Positions 31,037 through 44,746 of a stretch of DNA of 64,000 nt are shown here, piece after piece; within the stretch, counting starts at the first letter, position 1, and each line of letters begins with the position of its first letter. The DNA lies in assembly GCA_037176725.1 (NCBI GenBank), contig JAZBRS010000044.1:1-64000 (forward strand), in the 5' to 3' direction. The notes below the pieces were generated by a model. That model was not told the DNA's origin. It saw only the letters and a list, made by a program, of their open reading frames with translations, and did not search any database. This DNA comes from Posidonia oceanica. Lineage: Eukaryota > Streptophyta > Magnoliopsida > Alismatales > Posidoniaceae. Position numbers and translations under genes: made by a program.

Positions 31037-32550
31037 GAAATAGAACACATGTATTAGTTGTTGTGTACACGAACCTTGAGAAAAGAGAACAAATACTTGA
31101 AATATAGTGGTAAATATATTTGTCGAAATAAGGTAAGTGGTAGTAATTAAGCATGTATTTTCAATAGGTACATCGACAAATATATTTACAACAGCATATA
31201 GAGTGACAATTACAAATTTTGGTGTTGTTAAATCTATACAAACAAATACAAAAAAGTTATGGCTATAACCTGTAGCGATACCTTGATATGTGAGAAATAG
31301 TTTTTACTGTTAATATGTCAGTATAGATATTTAACGGCAAATCAAACACTTGTAGTAGTAAATTTCAAATGTTGCTAATTGTATATTTGTTGTGGTGTAA
31401 CGAAATTTGGTCTTCACATTGGCATCTTTGTTGGCCAATTCATGAATATTGCCATACTTGTTGGATGAGATTAATGAGAATCATGGGTACACTGAATTAG
31501 GTATTGAGTTAGGTGGTTCAGTATTAGACCAAGACAGACTGGTTAGTAGGGGCTGTCTGCCAAACATGTTGCATTGCCTGTGGATTGTTTGCGTTAGAAG
31601 CCCGAATGGCTAAATTGAATGTCTTTACTGCTACATATGAAACTGTTAAGTTAATTTTTGGAATTTCATTTAACTTAAATTTAAAGGAAATAGTAAGGAT
31701 TGAAATTTTGAATATGATAAGAGTTGAGTTATTTTAAAATTTATAATTATAGAATTATTATCATTTGATTTACACTTTCAAATTTGATTGGTTCCATTCT
31801 AAAAATAAGGGAACAATAAACTTAAATCATGTTTGAATGAGAATGGTAGTCACATTTAAAGTTAGAAATTCGGATTAATTCATATTTGAAATTGCAAAGA
31901 AATGTAATTTAATTATTTAGAGGATAACTATTAACTAATGGACATAGCTTTCCCTCCCTATATGTATGACCCATGAACTCTAGATCAACCCTCATATCCT
32001 CAAGTTAGATCCTACGAAGCCCTAGAGAGAGTTTGAGAGAGCAGAAGGGAGAGAAGAAAGATCCACGAGGACATCTTGTGCAAGGACAGTAGAAAAGGAT
32101 CGTAAGCAAGGTATGCCACCCCTTAGATAGATTAAACTAAGACTATGATTATTGACCATCTTGTAGATGCATTATTATCATATATCGGATTTTTTTCAGA
32201 TCATGTTAAAAACGAGATATTTCATATTCTAAATAATGGATTGGTGTAGTTTATAGAATTCCACTTGATTAAACAGATTCTTATTCATGCATTGAATGTT
32301 AGAAGAAGAAAAATACTAGTGTATAGTTTACAAAAAAAACCATCTGGCATGCTAGGACCAGTTACGGTAGAGTTAAAAAACCTATCATTCAAGACGTGCA
32401 TGCGAAGACAAAGGAACTGTTCCTATATAAGATCTGAAATTTATATGTAACACCATTTAACTTATCAACATCAAGTAGCAGCACTACTACCATGCTTTCA
32501 TGCATTGCATGTATTGTAGCATTTCTCTTCTTCTTTAGAACGAGAGGAAG
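31037..32550. other. unassigned AT-rich sequence, possible LTR remnant
   Basis: The stretch 31960-32115 (CCCTAGAGAGAGTTTGAGAGAG followed by GATCCACGAGGACATC) looks like the promoter-proximal leader of a gypsy LTR in plus orientation, but no matching ends were found. The rest is AT-rich with no gene seen. Confidence 0.3.
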
Positions 32551-33410
32551 ATAATGATACTCACATGTAGCAATCCAGTTGCTAATTGATGTCTATTAGA
32601 GATGTGACTCAGAGGAGATAGAGCACAAACATTGTGCCCCTTTCTACAAAAAGAAAAGGTCTGACTCCTTCCTCCATGAGCAACAACAATAGACCATCAT
32701 CCTGAAGGTCACTCAATAGTGAAAGAAAGATCTCCCTTAGCACAAGCAATCCTTCGACTCCTTTCTCTTCCCCAACCGTCAGACAAGCAATCCTTGAACT
32801 CCCTTCTTTTCTCCACCCTTCGGACAAGCAATCTCTGGGCACTAACAGTAAGGTGTTAGCTAGTGTGGATACTACAATATATGATAGGGTAAATAGCTCT
32901 CTTCTCAATCTGCCCTTAATATAAATTGCTTACCTTTATTATGTGAAGAAAAGGGGCGTAAAATCATGAAATAAAGATCTTGTACGTGAAATTTCATTTA
33001 TTCAATCCTTTTCTATCGTTTGAATATTTTCACTTGTGTATGACCTTCACATGCTTGCAGGGTTGTTCCATGTTAATTAACATATCATCAAGGAAGTGAT
33101 TCACGGGGTCGTTGAATGTTAATTAACATATCTTCAAGAAAGTGATTCGAAAGATGTTCCAACACATGCAAATATGATGTAAAAACCAAATGTTCATTTG
33201 GTAAATCAAATATCAAAATGTATCACAAAGGAACTATATTAACGGGGATTTGCCAACCAATTCCCATTTGCTACAGAGCAAAATAGACTTGCTCTTGTTT
33301 TCCTTCTTATTTCAACTTAGATGATAATTTTTCCTATACGCCATCACCTCGGAAATTACATCCAGCAAATCTAATCCCCTTCCAGGAAAATGCTTTTATT
33401 AAACTATAAA
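32551..33410. repeat. 0.8-kb duplicated segment, copy B
   Basis: Direct repeat of 29412-30201, starting TAATGATACTCACATGTAGC, with scattered substitutions and a ~50-bp extra segment near 33270-33320. A 99-codon minus-strand ORF (32609-32908) is not kept in copy A and is not called a gene. Confidence 0.75.
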
Positions 33411-34077
33411 GTTCTCCTCCTATTGTCAAATAAAGAATAAATAGAATGTACTGAGGAATACGCAGACAGGATCTTTATTTTCTTCCCCTAGTCTATGGGA
33501 GTCCCCTAGTGCATAGAGATGACCATATAATATCACATATATATCAGGATCATCAATGTTGTATTGAAAGGAAAATCATTTTACATATCACTGTTGTATT
33601 TATAAAAGTATGGCATGTTGGTCATTTCAACTGAAAAAAGGTCCATTCCTATAATCTATAGTTAACTTCGTAATCTTAACGAATCCATGATATGACTTAT
33701 AAAAGAATTCTAATATCAATTGCCTTTGATTTTCAAGCAAACACCTTGAGCTTTGTTTTCTTAATGTTTCCTAGCCAAGTGTAAGTTTCAAAAGTCTGTT
33801 TGGATAATGTATTTAATATTTAATACCTTATTTTTATTTTTGTAATTGGATTATTGAACTCATAATTCATTAGATACTTTTTATGAATAAACATTCGTAA
33901 CAAATCTTTGATTTAGATTCCATAGCTTTCCATGATGTACATTAATCTTATAATTTAGAAACCATAAAATAAAAAAATTAAAGATGTTGGGACTCAAAAT
34001 TAAAACCACCATTCTTAATTCTTCGCTGATGGATTTAAACTCCATAGTTTTTCAACAGTGCGCTATCAAAGGTAGTG
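33411..34077. other. left flank of unit 2, no gene seen
   Basis: From about 33782 (TAAGTTTCAAAAGTCTGTTT) the sequence is homologous to 52575-52870 in unit 3; this marks the left edge of the repeated unit. AT-rich and non-coding. Confidence 0.7.
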
Positions 34078-36750
34078 TGTAACGACCCGAGTCGCTACCA
34101 ACACATTCCAAAAGTCCAAACAAATTAAAACTTAAATAATTAAAGCATTTACAATTGTTTATGGGCTAAACAACAAGAATCTATGCTAGGAACCTGTAGT
34201 AGACAGCTACGTGACTCCGACTATATGCACTATGATCCCAAACCAGCTAACTATCTGCACCTACAACTAAAACACAATAAAACACATGTGAGTGACTAGA
34301 AATTGTCACCCAGCACACACCCCACAAAATCACCAGAAAACTGGCATAAATCCACAATAAGGCGTAAAACCGGTCAAAACCCCAATTCTAAGCCCACATA
34401 ATCATTTTATAATAATAAAACACCTTTCCCAAAGCCTAATAAGCTAAACCAGTAAAACATATGCAAAACAGTTCGCATTTATCTCAAAGCAGGGCCCACC
34501 GGTCAAAAACTCAGCCAAAAACACAACACTGCAAAAAGACAGAAAACTCTAGGCCCAATGTGGCCAAAAGAAACCAAGCACAGCTCAAACGGGTTCAAAA
34601 GAAACAACCACTCGCATTGCCTGGTGTCCAGCAACTGACCTGGCCTCAAGCAGTAGCCAGGGACTCACCTCCGCACTCACTGCACTGCCACAGACACCTG
34701 TCTTGTGGGGAAGCGTTCCCGTCACGACGTTCTGACACCAGAGAAATCTCAAAAAGCGATCTCCACCTAGGAAAGCTGTCCACACTCGGGACAAGACCAT
34801 AGGACACGCAACAATCGGCATCGACAAACTCTGTGCTCCGATCCACTAGAGGCTCCTCACCCCTAGGCTCAGCCATCACCCCAAAACAAAAATGCAAGTC
34901 CTGGTACCCGTAGCGGCTAGGGTATCACGCCTAGCAACGTAGGAGTATCATACCTCCCGAGTCCGCTACCATGATACTACTAGGTACGACCGGCATCTTG
35001 ACCCTCAAACCTCAGCCCAAGCGAAGTATGCGACATGCCAGGAACGCCATCGCATCCCCGGGTCCAGACCACACGACTCCCACGTTTCAGTGAAGGAAAA
35101 ACCTCAGCATATCTTTTGCAAAACAACTATATTTTTCCTCAGAAAACCACTTAGAAAACAATTCCTTAATTATCCAAAATTCATGTCTAAAAAACCTTAA
35201 CAAGCCACAAGACAATCATAGGTATAAGCATGATTAAAAATAATTAAAGCCTTAATCAAAAACATCCCCCAAAATTGGTCTGAGAAAAATCTCAGGCCCT
35301 AATTCGGAATGCCATATAAAAACGGCGTGCTGAAACAGAGGACTGCAGAAAAACACCGCGTTTGCATTTAAAACCAAAACACCTTGCACAAGCCACCAAA
35401 AATAGCATGCAATATACCAAAACGACCAGAAATCAATAAAGAATGCATCCATACACACATTATAGCATTCTGAGGCGTAAAACACCATAAATCATTGGAA
35501 AACTCAAATTTAAGCATTATATCAACTTAAGCCAAAAAAAATCCGACTAAAAGCCATATAAATCACCAAAAATTGCCAAAACACATCCATTGCATACAAA
35601 TCATGGCAAGGGAAATGATTCTATAATTTTTAAGCAATTTAGAGCAAAAGGGACGAAATGTGCACCTATGGTCGTGGCACCCACAACCAACTCTATTGAC
35701 CTCGCGCAACTCCGGCGATCCGCCACTACACCAAGCTTCGCACGGCCGTCCACGAGCTCACCCTGCCACCAGGAGGAACACCGGAGCTCGCCGTCGTATG
35801 ATCAGAGGAGGAGAAGAGGTTGAGGAGGGTGAGGGGAGGAGGTAGCCTTGTCGGCCCAACTAGGGCACAACAAGGGGAGGAGGGGAAGATTCAGGGGAAG
35901 AGGAGGAGGGGTGAACGGTTGGGTGGAGAGGAGGAATGGAGAATGAGTGGGAGAGGGAGAGAGGGGATAGTGGGGAGAAGAGATGGTGGGGAGGGGGAGG
36001 ATACAATGGGAAGGAGGGGGAGATGGGGGACGAGAGGGGGAGGGGGTTACAAGGAGGAAGAGGAGGAAGGAAGGGAAACTGGGGAGGAGAATGAAGAGGA
36101 AATTTGGTTGATGGGGGAAACATAAAGGAATAGTGGGGAGGGGAAGGGGAAAACGAGAGAGTTAAAGGAGGGTGAGAGAGAGAGAAAAGTGAAAGAAGAA
36201 ATGTGTGAGGTGTGGAGGAAAAACCATGGGAATTTAAAGTCGAGGAAAAGATGCACAGTATCTGCTTTTCCCTGTAAAATCCGGATCTCGCGCTCTCACC
36301 AACCGACATTGCCTGCGAATCCGATCGCGAACGAAAACACACATGCACAGTGTCACGTGGGCCCAAGCACAGTAAGATGCTGGGTAAATTGTATGACACT
36401 CCTTGAAGAATTAGGAAATGGCACGAGTGCATAAGATAGGGACCAGAATGCGAAAAGGATAAGAATAGGGACCAAACCACCACTGGTCCCACCAACCACC
36501 CCAAGTGGGGCCCACGAGAACACAAGTGAGGCCCACAACAAACAACAAGTGAGACCTACACAAACACAAGTGGGGCCCACAGCAACCACAAGTGGGACCC
36601 ACACAACCACAAGTGGGGCCTACAGCAAACCACAGGTGGGGCCCACAAACAATCACAAGTGGGGCCCACGAGGCCAATAACACCTGTCCACAAATACAGG
36701 AATTCATTAAATTGTGAAATTACAAGGGAAATGAATTCTTAGGAGTTACA
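34078..36750 (-). repeat. solo LTR of the Tekay family, unit 2
   Basis: A complete LTR in minus orientation: plus-strand ends TGTAACGACCCGAG and TAGGAGTTACA. It is flanked by TAGTG (34073-34077) and CAGTG (36751-36755), a 5-bp target duplication with one mismatch, and has no internal region, so it is a solo LTR. It carries the GA-rich tract (about 35805-36190) and the GTGGGNCCCAC array near its U3 end. Confidence 0.88.
36505..36669. promoter_or_regulatory. GTGGGNCCCAC (TCP-type) site array, unit 2
   Basis: Five perfect 11-mers plus three with one or two changes (GTGAGGCCCAC, GTGAGACCTAC, GTGGGGCCTAC) at 21-23 bp spacing. Most losses are C-to-T or G-to-A changes, in line with methylation-driven decay. 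Confidence 0.55.
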
Positions 36751-36861
36751 CAGTGGAGGTCATCATGCTAAATTTGATGGCATTGAAAAATCACAAAAGA
36801 AGTGTCATCTCGAGAAACATAGGAAATGGGGGGAAAAGAAGAGGTTGCGGTTGTTTTCTTA

Positions 36862-37176
36862 GTGTAATTTTCTTATAAACCCTCGAGAATTTTCCTACTT
36901 TCAAAACACCCCCTCACATTTGACGTCTCTATGTTCGATTTTCAATGGACACTAATAGTTAAAATAAAAAGGTTTTTTTGAAAATAAGATTTAAGAGTAT
37001 AAATGTCTTTTCTCCATATAAACTAACGATGTTACTTTCGTAAACCCATGACAACTTACGATCAATGGAGTGTATTTGAAGGTAGAGGCAAATATAAAGG
37101 AATTGACATAGAGAAGTCAAATGTGAAAATAGTTTTTGAAAGTAAGGCAACTATGAAGGGTTATATGAAAATTACC
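36862..37176. mobile_element. MITE-like element, unit 2
   Basis: Ortholog of the element at 10522-10835, with ends AGTGTAATTTTC and GAAAATTACCCT. It has no coding capacity. Confidence 0.6.
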
Positions 37177-39039
37177 CTCTTTCTTAACTACAGTGTTTGG
37201 TAAATGCAAAGAACACTTAACAAGATACTGTGCTTATCCAATTCACCTTTTTCATTTTTACATACTGCAGTTAAAAATTCAACAAAAATCCATAAAAACA
37301 TGGTTACTTGGGCTATTCAAACGGAACCTACTATGAAAGCATTATAAAAGTAAACGACCTTGTCGTTGTTGTTATCCACATTCCAGACAAATCTATCCAA
37401 GGTTTCTATAAAAGGTATTAGTCTTACAATATTAAAATATAGGAATTATTGACCAAACACAAACCAAAGTCGACCATCGATTAAAGTTGTTTCATAGAGT
37501 TTCACACAGGCAAACTAAAGTCCAACTTTGTGCCTTCAATGTCGGGTGTGGGTGTTAATTATAACTTAACAAAGACAACCACCTCTTATTACAACTGCAA
37601 ATAGAAATAGAAAGTATAGTCCACATCATCTCAATTGGAATTTAATACTGAAAACACCAAACTACCACCTATTTATTTCTAGCCAAAGAACATCTTCAAC
37701 GATCATAGATATAGTTGATGGTCAACTAAGTAGCATTTATAAATTGTGATTTTTTATCTCTTCACAAAGAGAAGTTTTGTTGTTCCTAATTCTCATAAAA
37801 GAAATCATAAAGTAGACTTGCAATATATATTCAAATGGACATGGACTCACAAATGATAGAATTTTGTCATAAACAACTTTTTATTCATAGTTGAATCATG
37901 TACTTGACATTGAAGATAACCCCAAGAAACTTTCCAAAAAGTTCAAGTATACTACTGAAAATAGCAAAACCAATCATGATACCATCACCATCATTCCCTC
38001 GGTTAGATACAAGTTAAAACGTAACCTACCCCCTAGATATGACTAACACATTTGTAGTCCACTACCTCCATCATCCTACAGATTCCCATCAGCTCTTGGA
38101 TTTTAGAAGTCTAGTAAAAGGACGAGGAGACAAATGGTTTATAAAGAAGAAATTTAGAAGGATATAGCCATTAGAGATAAAAATATAAGGTTAAACTAGG
38201 AATTGTTGTTAAAAAGTTAACACCATTAGGGAAACTAATGGAATATTTCACTTTTTTTTAACCAAGGAACTAACTCGATGACAATTATGATAGTTTTTTT
38301 ATCATTTCTAGTGGAATACATAGACTTTGGGAAAGATGTTGGTATCTGTGGAATATTGTCCATTTCAAGTGGTATACTTGTAAATAAAACCTACTCTTCT
38401 TTTACATGTAAAAAAACCTACTCTCTCACAATGCAAAATGTGTCATGTTTTTTGCTCCAATACCCCTATTAAGTTTGACAATGTTGCCAATGTCGTCCTT
38501 ATTTCACTAAATACCATAATACCCTAAAGAGTTTAACTCATTAAAATATTTAAAAGAAATTACAAATCACCCTAAAGATCTTCCATCTTGTCGCCCATTC
38601 TTCAATAGACTGTAATTACAAATCACCATTCATTGATTTAACTCACTAAAATATTTAAAATAAATTGTTAAAAATAATCACACACAAAAATTACTAATTA
38701 TGAAAAAATAACACTAACATTTAATGATTAAGCAAAATTATTAAAAAATCACTAATAAGGCCTCAAACTAAGGAAGATCAAGCTTAGTTTAGTTGTTTGT
38801 CTTTATTTCTTGGGACTACAATAGAAATTTAGGATTTTTTCTTTCTAAATGTTATTTAACCCATATTAAAGTAATTTCTTTATTTAATTTCAATTCCATG
38901 CAATTTGCATTAGATTTATAGGGATTCATTCTCTGATATTTGTCCTTAAAATTTGGGGCTTTTCATTTCAAACATTGTATTTTACCACTTTCTCCTTCAT
39001 AATAACTAATTGTTCAGAATTTGACATAATGTAAGTTAA
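37177..39039. other. AT-rich spacer of unit 2, no gene seen
   Basis: Homologous to 10836-12626 but with a ~60-bp extra segment near 37945-38010 (ATACTACTGAAAATAGCAAA...). Non-coding. Confidence 0.7.
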
Positions 39040-40064
39040 GGTAAATTAAAGTTTACCCCTCTTAACTATTCACACTTTTCAACTTAGTATCCTAATATTT
39101 TTTTCGTTATAACTTGCCTCCCTCAACTATGGTAAATTACAATGAACCACTTTTTTGAGTGAACGACGTTAATTTTTTGCATGGCCTGACTGTTTTACCC
39201 TCTGTAATTTACCATTCTTGGCTAAATTACAAGTTACTCCCACACCTATTCGAGATTTTCAACTTGGTACCCTAAACATTTTTTTTGTTACATCTTGCCC
39301 CCTTCAACTATAGTAAATTACAATGAACTACCTTTTTGAGTAAACATCGTTAAATTTTTGCTTTGATTGATCGTTTTACCCTGAATCACAAATAATCTCC
39401 TTCTTAGTCCTATGAGACCCGACCCGAACGTTACTCCTACAGAACCCTTTCTTCCTCACCCACATCCAATCCGGCTACAAATCTTAGCCGCTGACACCCT
39501 TTCCGAGTGGGTAGAGACCTTCGGTTGAGATATGCTTGTTGACAACAGGGAAGAAGTTCAAGATCTTCCTATCGTGTTGATGAAGCTCGAGATTGTCGGT
39601 TTATCAATAAACAAGAGAAAAAAAAGTTTGGGAAAGAAGGAGAAAAGAGAAGATTTTGGTTGTGAAGTTGGGTTTAGGGTTGATGATGTAGAAAAAATGG
39701 AAGAAGATGGAGAAGAAGAACATGAGGAAGAAGGGCAAATTTGTATGAAAAAATATTGTAAAAGTCACGTGACCATTCAAACCTGACGGAAGGACATATT
39801 GTTTAACTGAGGTAGTTGAGGAAGGCAAGTTGTAACGAGAAAATGTTTAGTATACTAAATTGAAAAACTTAAATAGTTGAGGGAGGTAAATGAAAGATGG
39901 GAAAATTTGTCCGAAAGAAATATTGTAACTCTTCAAACCTGACAAAAGGGTTTCGTTGTTTAACAGAAGTAGTTGAGGGGAGCAAATAGTAAAGATAAAA
40001 AGTTTAAGATACCAAACTGAAAAACACAAATAGTACGTTGAGAGAGATAAACTCTAATTTACCC
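39040..40064. mobile_element. ~1-kb terminal-inverted-repeat element, unit 2
   Basis: Copy of the element at 12627-13647. Its central ORF (39532-39786, 84 codons) begins MLVDNREEVQDLPIVLMKLE and ends in a Glu-rich acidic tail. The related ORF in unit 3 keeps the first ~70 codons. I do not recognise it; it may be a captured gene fragment. Confidence 0.6.
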
Positions 40065-40871
40065 TTTAATTTATTATCATGATTAATTTAGATTTACTAC
40101 TACTTTCGTAATCATATTATATGTTAGTGTAAATTAAATTTTAGGTATTGGTATACTATTTGTTAGTCTGAAATAGATACACTTTAGGCTTAATAAATTT
40201 TTTATTTTTTAGTATACTTAATCATTGAAATTTGGTATGACTTATGCATAATTTGTAATTTTTAGTGTGGTTATTGTTAATAATTTCTTTATAATTTTTT
40301 ATTGTGCATAATCACTATAATTATTTTTGAATTATTCTTAATTTAGTCCTCATTTGGAATTACATTTGGAACTACAACTTCTATTCAAATTCAACATTTT
40401 TCCAAAACCTATATATTATAACTTTCTATCAGTAACTTCTTTAGTTCAAAACCATAAAAAAGTACATCACTGTTTTAAAAAAAAAACTCTAAAAGAAAGG
40501 CCTGTTTAGGAACTATAGCTACTTCAACAAAGTTTTAACTCTCTGTAATTTTAGGAACTTAAAATTAAAATAGTTTAAAATGTGGGAGAATGATAAGAAC
40601 TAGGAAGAAAGGACACTTTGAAATGCAACATGTATCGGTCCTAGACAAGTATCGCACATAGAATTGCCCATTACACCACTCCAACGCATGTAGCCATGTT
40701 CAAAATTTTTTAAATTGTTAATTTATTTGGACACACCTAGGACATGGCATGTACATGTTCTAGGTTTTATGTAAGACAATATATATATTTAGCTTGAAAC
40801 AAGGGATCATGTCATATGTAAATTGAAATTCATATTCTAATTATAATAAATTCAAAACTCTTAATTAAATA
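40065..40871. other. spacer of unit 2 up to a deletion breakpoint
   Basis: Homologous to 13648-14452 and 58855-59651. After TTAATTAAATA the sequence leaves the spacer and enters the middle of the LINE, so everything up to the LINE linker (including the LINE 5' half) is deleted relative to unit 1. Confidence 0.75.
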
Positions 40872-41348
40872 ATGGCTTTCTCCTCTCCAACCTTCCCCAT
40901 TGATAGGATATCTTATAAGCTTAAAGGAATAAAAAAAGTAATCAAAGACTGGATAGCTTTAAGGGGCTCCATCTGGGGCTCCAAGATTCAAAATATAGAG
41001 ACTTTAATTCAGGAAACTGATATCCATGCTGAGTCCCATGCTATATCTTCTAAAGTTTGGCAGAGGAAGCAGGAGCTCAGGAAGAAACATTTTCATATCC
41101 TTCTAGAACAAGAAACTTACTGGAAACAGATGTCTAGGATACAATAGCTAAAAGAAGGTGATCTGAACACAACCTTTTTTCATAAAGTGGCTAATGTTCG
41201 TAGATGATTTAACACCATATCTTCTATTCTTATAAATAATAGACAGGTTGATTCACCTGCTATCATTTGTTCATCTATTGAACAATATTTCTATTCACTT
41301 CTCAATAAGCACCACTTCTTTCGGATAGATTTCAATTGGGACCTCCTT

Positions 41349-42298
41349 TTGCCTAGGATGATTACTAACCTTTCTGTTCTAGAAGGTCCATTTTCAGTAG
41401 AGGAGATCAGTAGTAGTGTTTTTTCTCTTCTTGGGGAAAAATCCCCTTGTCTGGATGGGTTTCCATTATGCTTCTATCAAAAAATTTGGAATACTATTAA
41501 GTCAGATTTTTTCATAATGTTTGATCATTTTTACAACTCAAATGACATTGAGACCTTGAGGAGCATCAATCAAACTTTTATTGCTCTTATTCCTGAAAAG
41601 ACAAGTGCTAAAAGGAATCAAGATTATCGTCCAATTAGCCTATTGAATAGCTGTTAAAAGATTATTTCCAAGTGCTTGGTTGCCAGGCTTAGTCCCATTT
41701 TAATTGCTTTATTAGATGATTCTCAATGTGCTTTCCTCCCAGGGTGCAACATTGGTGATTGTTATTTGGTAGCCCAGGAGACATTACACCTTTTGCATGC
41801 TTCTAAGACATCTAGTCTCCTTTTAAAGTTGGATTTTGAGAAAGCTTTTGACAATGTCAATTGGGAGTTCATTATTAGCTCTTTAAGAGGTTTAGGATGT
41901 GGGGAAAAATGGTTACAGTGGATTAGGATGTGTATTTCAACTACTAAGTTCTCGATTTTAATAAATGGGTCTCGAAAGGTTTATTTTGGTGCCTCAAATG
42001 GTCTTAGACAGGGAGATCCTCTTTCCCCTCTCTTATTCATTGTGGCCACCCATAACCTCAATAGAATGCTTGCACTTGCTGTGGATAACCATCTTATTGA
42101 TGGCATTCAATATCCGAACAATGGACCCAAGGAAACAAACATACAATATGCTAATGACACTCTCATTTTCCTAGACCCTTCTGAGGAGCATGTGATTAAT
42201 CTTAAAAGGATCTTATGTTGTTTTCAGACTTGTTCAAGCCTTAAGATAAATTTCAATAAATCCTCTATCACTGGGGTTGGGGTATCAGAGGAATAGTT
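41349..42298 (+). pseudogene. LINE reverse transcriptase (unit 2), stop and YAND active site
   Basis: Begins PRMITNLSVLEGPFSVEEI. RT motifs follow in order: FIALIPEK, CAFLPGCNIGD, LKLDFEKAFDNVNW, NGLRQGDPLSPLLFIV and QYANDTLIF. The catalytic box is YAND instead of YADD (one Asp lost) and a TAA interrupts at 41655-41657. It would synthesise LINE cDNA; dead here. Confidence 0.88.
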
Positions 42299-43735
42299 AA
42301 ATAGATTCAGTGGCTTCTTGGGTTGTAGTGTTCTTCCCCTCCCGATTAAATACTTGTGTCTGCCATTGTATTTTAAGAGGGCCTCTTACAATGACTGGGC
42401 TCCTGTGCCGAACAAACTTTCTTCTCACCTAGACACTTGGAAGGCCAGATTTTTGTCATTGGGGGGTAGACTTAATTTAGTAAATTCAGTCCTTTCTGCT
42501 ATTCCTACTTGTTATCTATCAGTGTTGCATCTTCCTGCTAAGGTAGAATATGAAATGGACAAAATTTAGATGCGCTTTCTTTGGAAATCCCACTTAGGAT
42601 CTAATCGGGGATATTGTTTAGTAAGTGGAAAATGATTTGTAGGAGTAAGGAGTAGGATGGATTGGGAATTATTAACCTAAGGAACTCTAGCCTGGCTTTG
42701 AAGAGTAAACTGTTGTGGTAATTATTTGCTAGCTATCCACATCTTAAATGGCCTGGGCTTATTAGAAGCAAGTACTTCTCCCGTAATCCGGCTGGAGCAT
42801 TACTCATTGTATCTGCTACTAGGCCATCCCGTCTGTGGCAGGAACTCAGATCTTGCTTCCCTATTTTGAGAGCCTTCTCCCAATTGCAGGTGAACAATGG
42901 CCAGCACACTATTTTTTGGGAACATTGATGGTTTGATAATGCAGTTTTGAAATATGTCTTACTTGATCTATATCATATTTCATTAAACAAGAAACTTTCT
43001 GTGGCTAAAATGCTACTGTACTTTTGGACAAATTCTATTGATTTATTTGGTAGCATTGATGCATCTTCTTCTGATGCTTATATTCTTGCCTTAGCTCAGC
43101 AGTTGCACAAATTCATTAACATTATGGAATCTCTGCAATTAAATACTGAAGCTGATGATATTATGTGGATACTAACTGCAAATAATTCTTACTCGGTTAA
43201 ATCATGCTATGCCTTGATCAATGATGGAGGAATTAGATCTCAATATAGTAAACACATTTGGAAATGTTGTGCTCCTTTGAAAATTAAAATTTTTAGTTGA
43301 CTTGTCATGCATAACATTTTATCTAGGGAAAATCTTGCTAAGAAAGGTTAGATTGGCCCATCTAACTGTAGCCTTTATGACTGTGCTTTGGAATCCATGG
43401 TACACATTTTCTTACACTGTCTGGTGGCTGTGGCTGTTTGGGAGTTCTTCTTGTATTCTTCATCTAGATTATATGCTACTCAGATTGGAGACATCCTCTT
43501 CGTATTTCAGTTTGTTAAATTTAATCTGAATATTCTTGGTTGGAATATGCTTATCCTACCTGTTGTTTGGTGCTTATGGTTTAACCGAAATTCTCAAATT
43601 TTCAGGAGTCGGTTTAGAAGTTTATCTTCATTATTATTCCAGATTATAATTGTTTTAACTAGTTGGGTAGATATCCTCATGACAGGGCATGAGTCGGAGG
43701 ATGTTTCTCAAGCGATTCAGCTTATGCAGTAGGAT
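42299..43735 (+). pseudogene. LINE ORF2 C-terminal region with zf-RVT-like domain
   Basis: Multiple frames. LPIKYLCLPLYF and LNLVNSVLSAIPTCYL are typical post-RT motifs. SYSVKSCYALI, IWKCCAPLKIKIFS and CALESMVHIFLHCLVAVAVW match the zinc-binding RT-associated domain. Stops (for example 42567-42569, 43298-43300) and shifts break it. Confidence 0.75.
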
Positions 43736-44133
43736 TGGGACTGTGACCAAGCTAACCAAGTTGCTCAGGTCATTGCTTCATTGATTGGGGCTTCTGTCGC
43801 CAGTGATGCTTTGCATGGACCCCCAATGGTGGCTTCCTCCTTGAACCTCCTAGACCAGCCTCTTTTGATTCCAGCAATAAGCTTATTGCTGAATTCTGAT
43901 TTGCTCTGCTGATTTTTTCTAGGGCTGTTTAATTCATTTTGGCCTATTTTTTGTGATATTATACAGGACTTCTTACTTTTCCTACTGATTTTTTTCTCCT
44001 TCGGGGGGTTTCTTTTTGGATGACTGTAATACGATTATTGACTTGGTTCTTGGATTTTGTTTGGACTTGGTGGTGGCACTCATAGCCTTGTTTTTTAATA
44101 TATATATATGATTACCGATTGCAAAAAAAAAAA

Positions 44134-44651
44134 TCACTGGGCCTTTGCTACTGGTATCAGTGGTACTCTCTCTCTTTCTCTCTCTCTCTCTCTAATATAT
44201 ATAAATAGTTATGAATTTAAATTAATTTTAAAATATCTACAAAACAAAATAATCTCCTTTACAAAATTATAGAAGATATTCATTTTAAATTTAAGTTACT
44301 TAATAAATAAACTTACGTTTGTTCTGGACAATATAAGGGCAGCATGGTTAAGGGTTGTTCCTCAGGCTAGAACTACCACTAACTTTTATTGTTCTTTACA
44401 TTAATTAAACATTCAAGAGTTTCTCCATTTCCCAAAGGGAATGATTGCGCCTTCGCTGCTGGTATCACTGGTACGCTCTCTCACTACCCCTTTCTCTCTC
44501 TCTCTCTCTCTCTTATGAGAATCCTAGGGCCTTTGTTGTTGGTGTCACTGGTACTCTCTCTCTCTCTCTCTGCTAACCAATTTTTTCTCTATTTTTCAGG
44601 AAACATCATAACATACTTCTCTTGTTCTTCACATTAATTAAACATTCAAGC
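44134..44651 (+). repeat. SWEET 5'-flank and degenerate exon-1 cassettes (unit 2)
   Basis: Corresponds to 19444-19941. Exon-1-like pieces occur at 44135-44165, about 44420-44475 and about 44515-44553, each followed by a (CT)n tract and, in the last, GGAAACATCATAACATAC. None offers an intact start-to-donor exon. Confidence 0.65.
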
Positions 44652-44703
44652 ATGTCTCCATTTCCCTTAGGGAATCCTTAGGCCTTTGCTACTGGTATCA
44701 CTA

Positions 44704-44746
<43 letters not shown>

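Larger units (their letters stand above)
40872..44133 (+). mobile_element. L1-type LINE, 5'-deleted copy in unit 2
   Basis: Starts inside the endonuclease-RT linker and continues through RT, thumb/connection, a zf-RVT-like region and the 3' UTR to an A tract (44123-44133). The A tract is followed by TCACTGGGCCTTTGC, the same SWEET cassette target as in unit 1. It is therefore the same insertion event, decayed differently. Confidence 0.85.

Noticed and set aside
32609..32908. 99-codon minus-strand ORF as a gene
   Set aside because: The frame is not kept in the duplicate segment at 29412-30201 and shows no recognisable domain.
44508..44637. ORF reading [18 protein letters not shown] as a signal-peptide gene (also near 60101)
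   Set aside because: It is a shifted-frame reading of a SWEET exon-1 cassette plus CT microsatellite.
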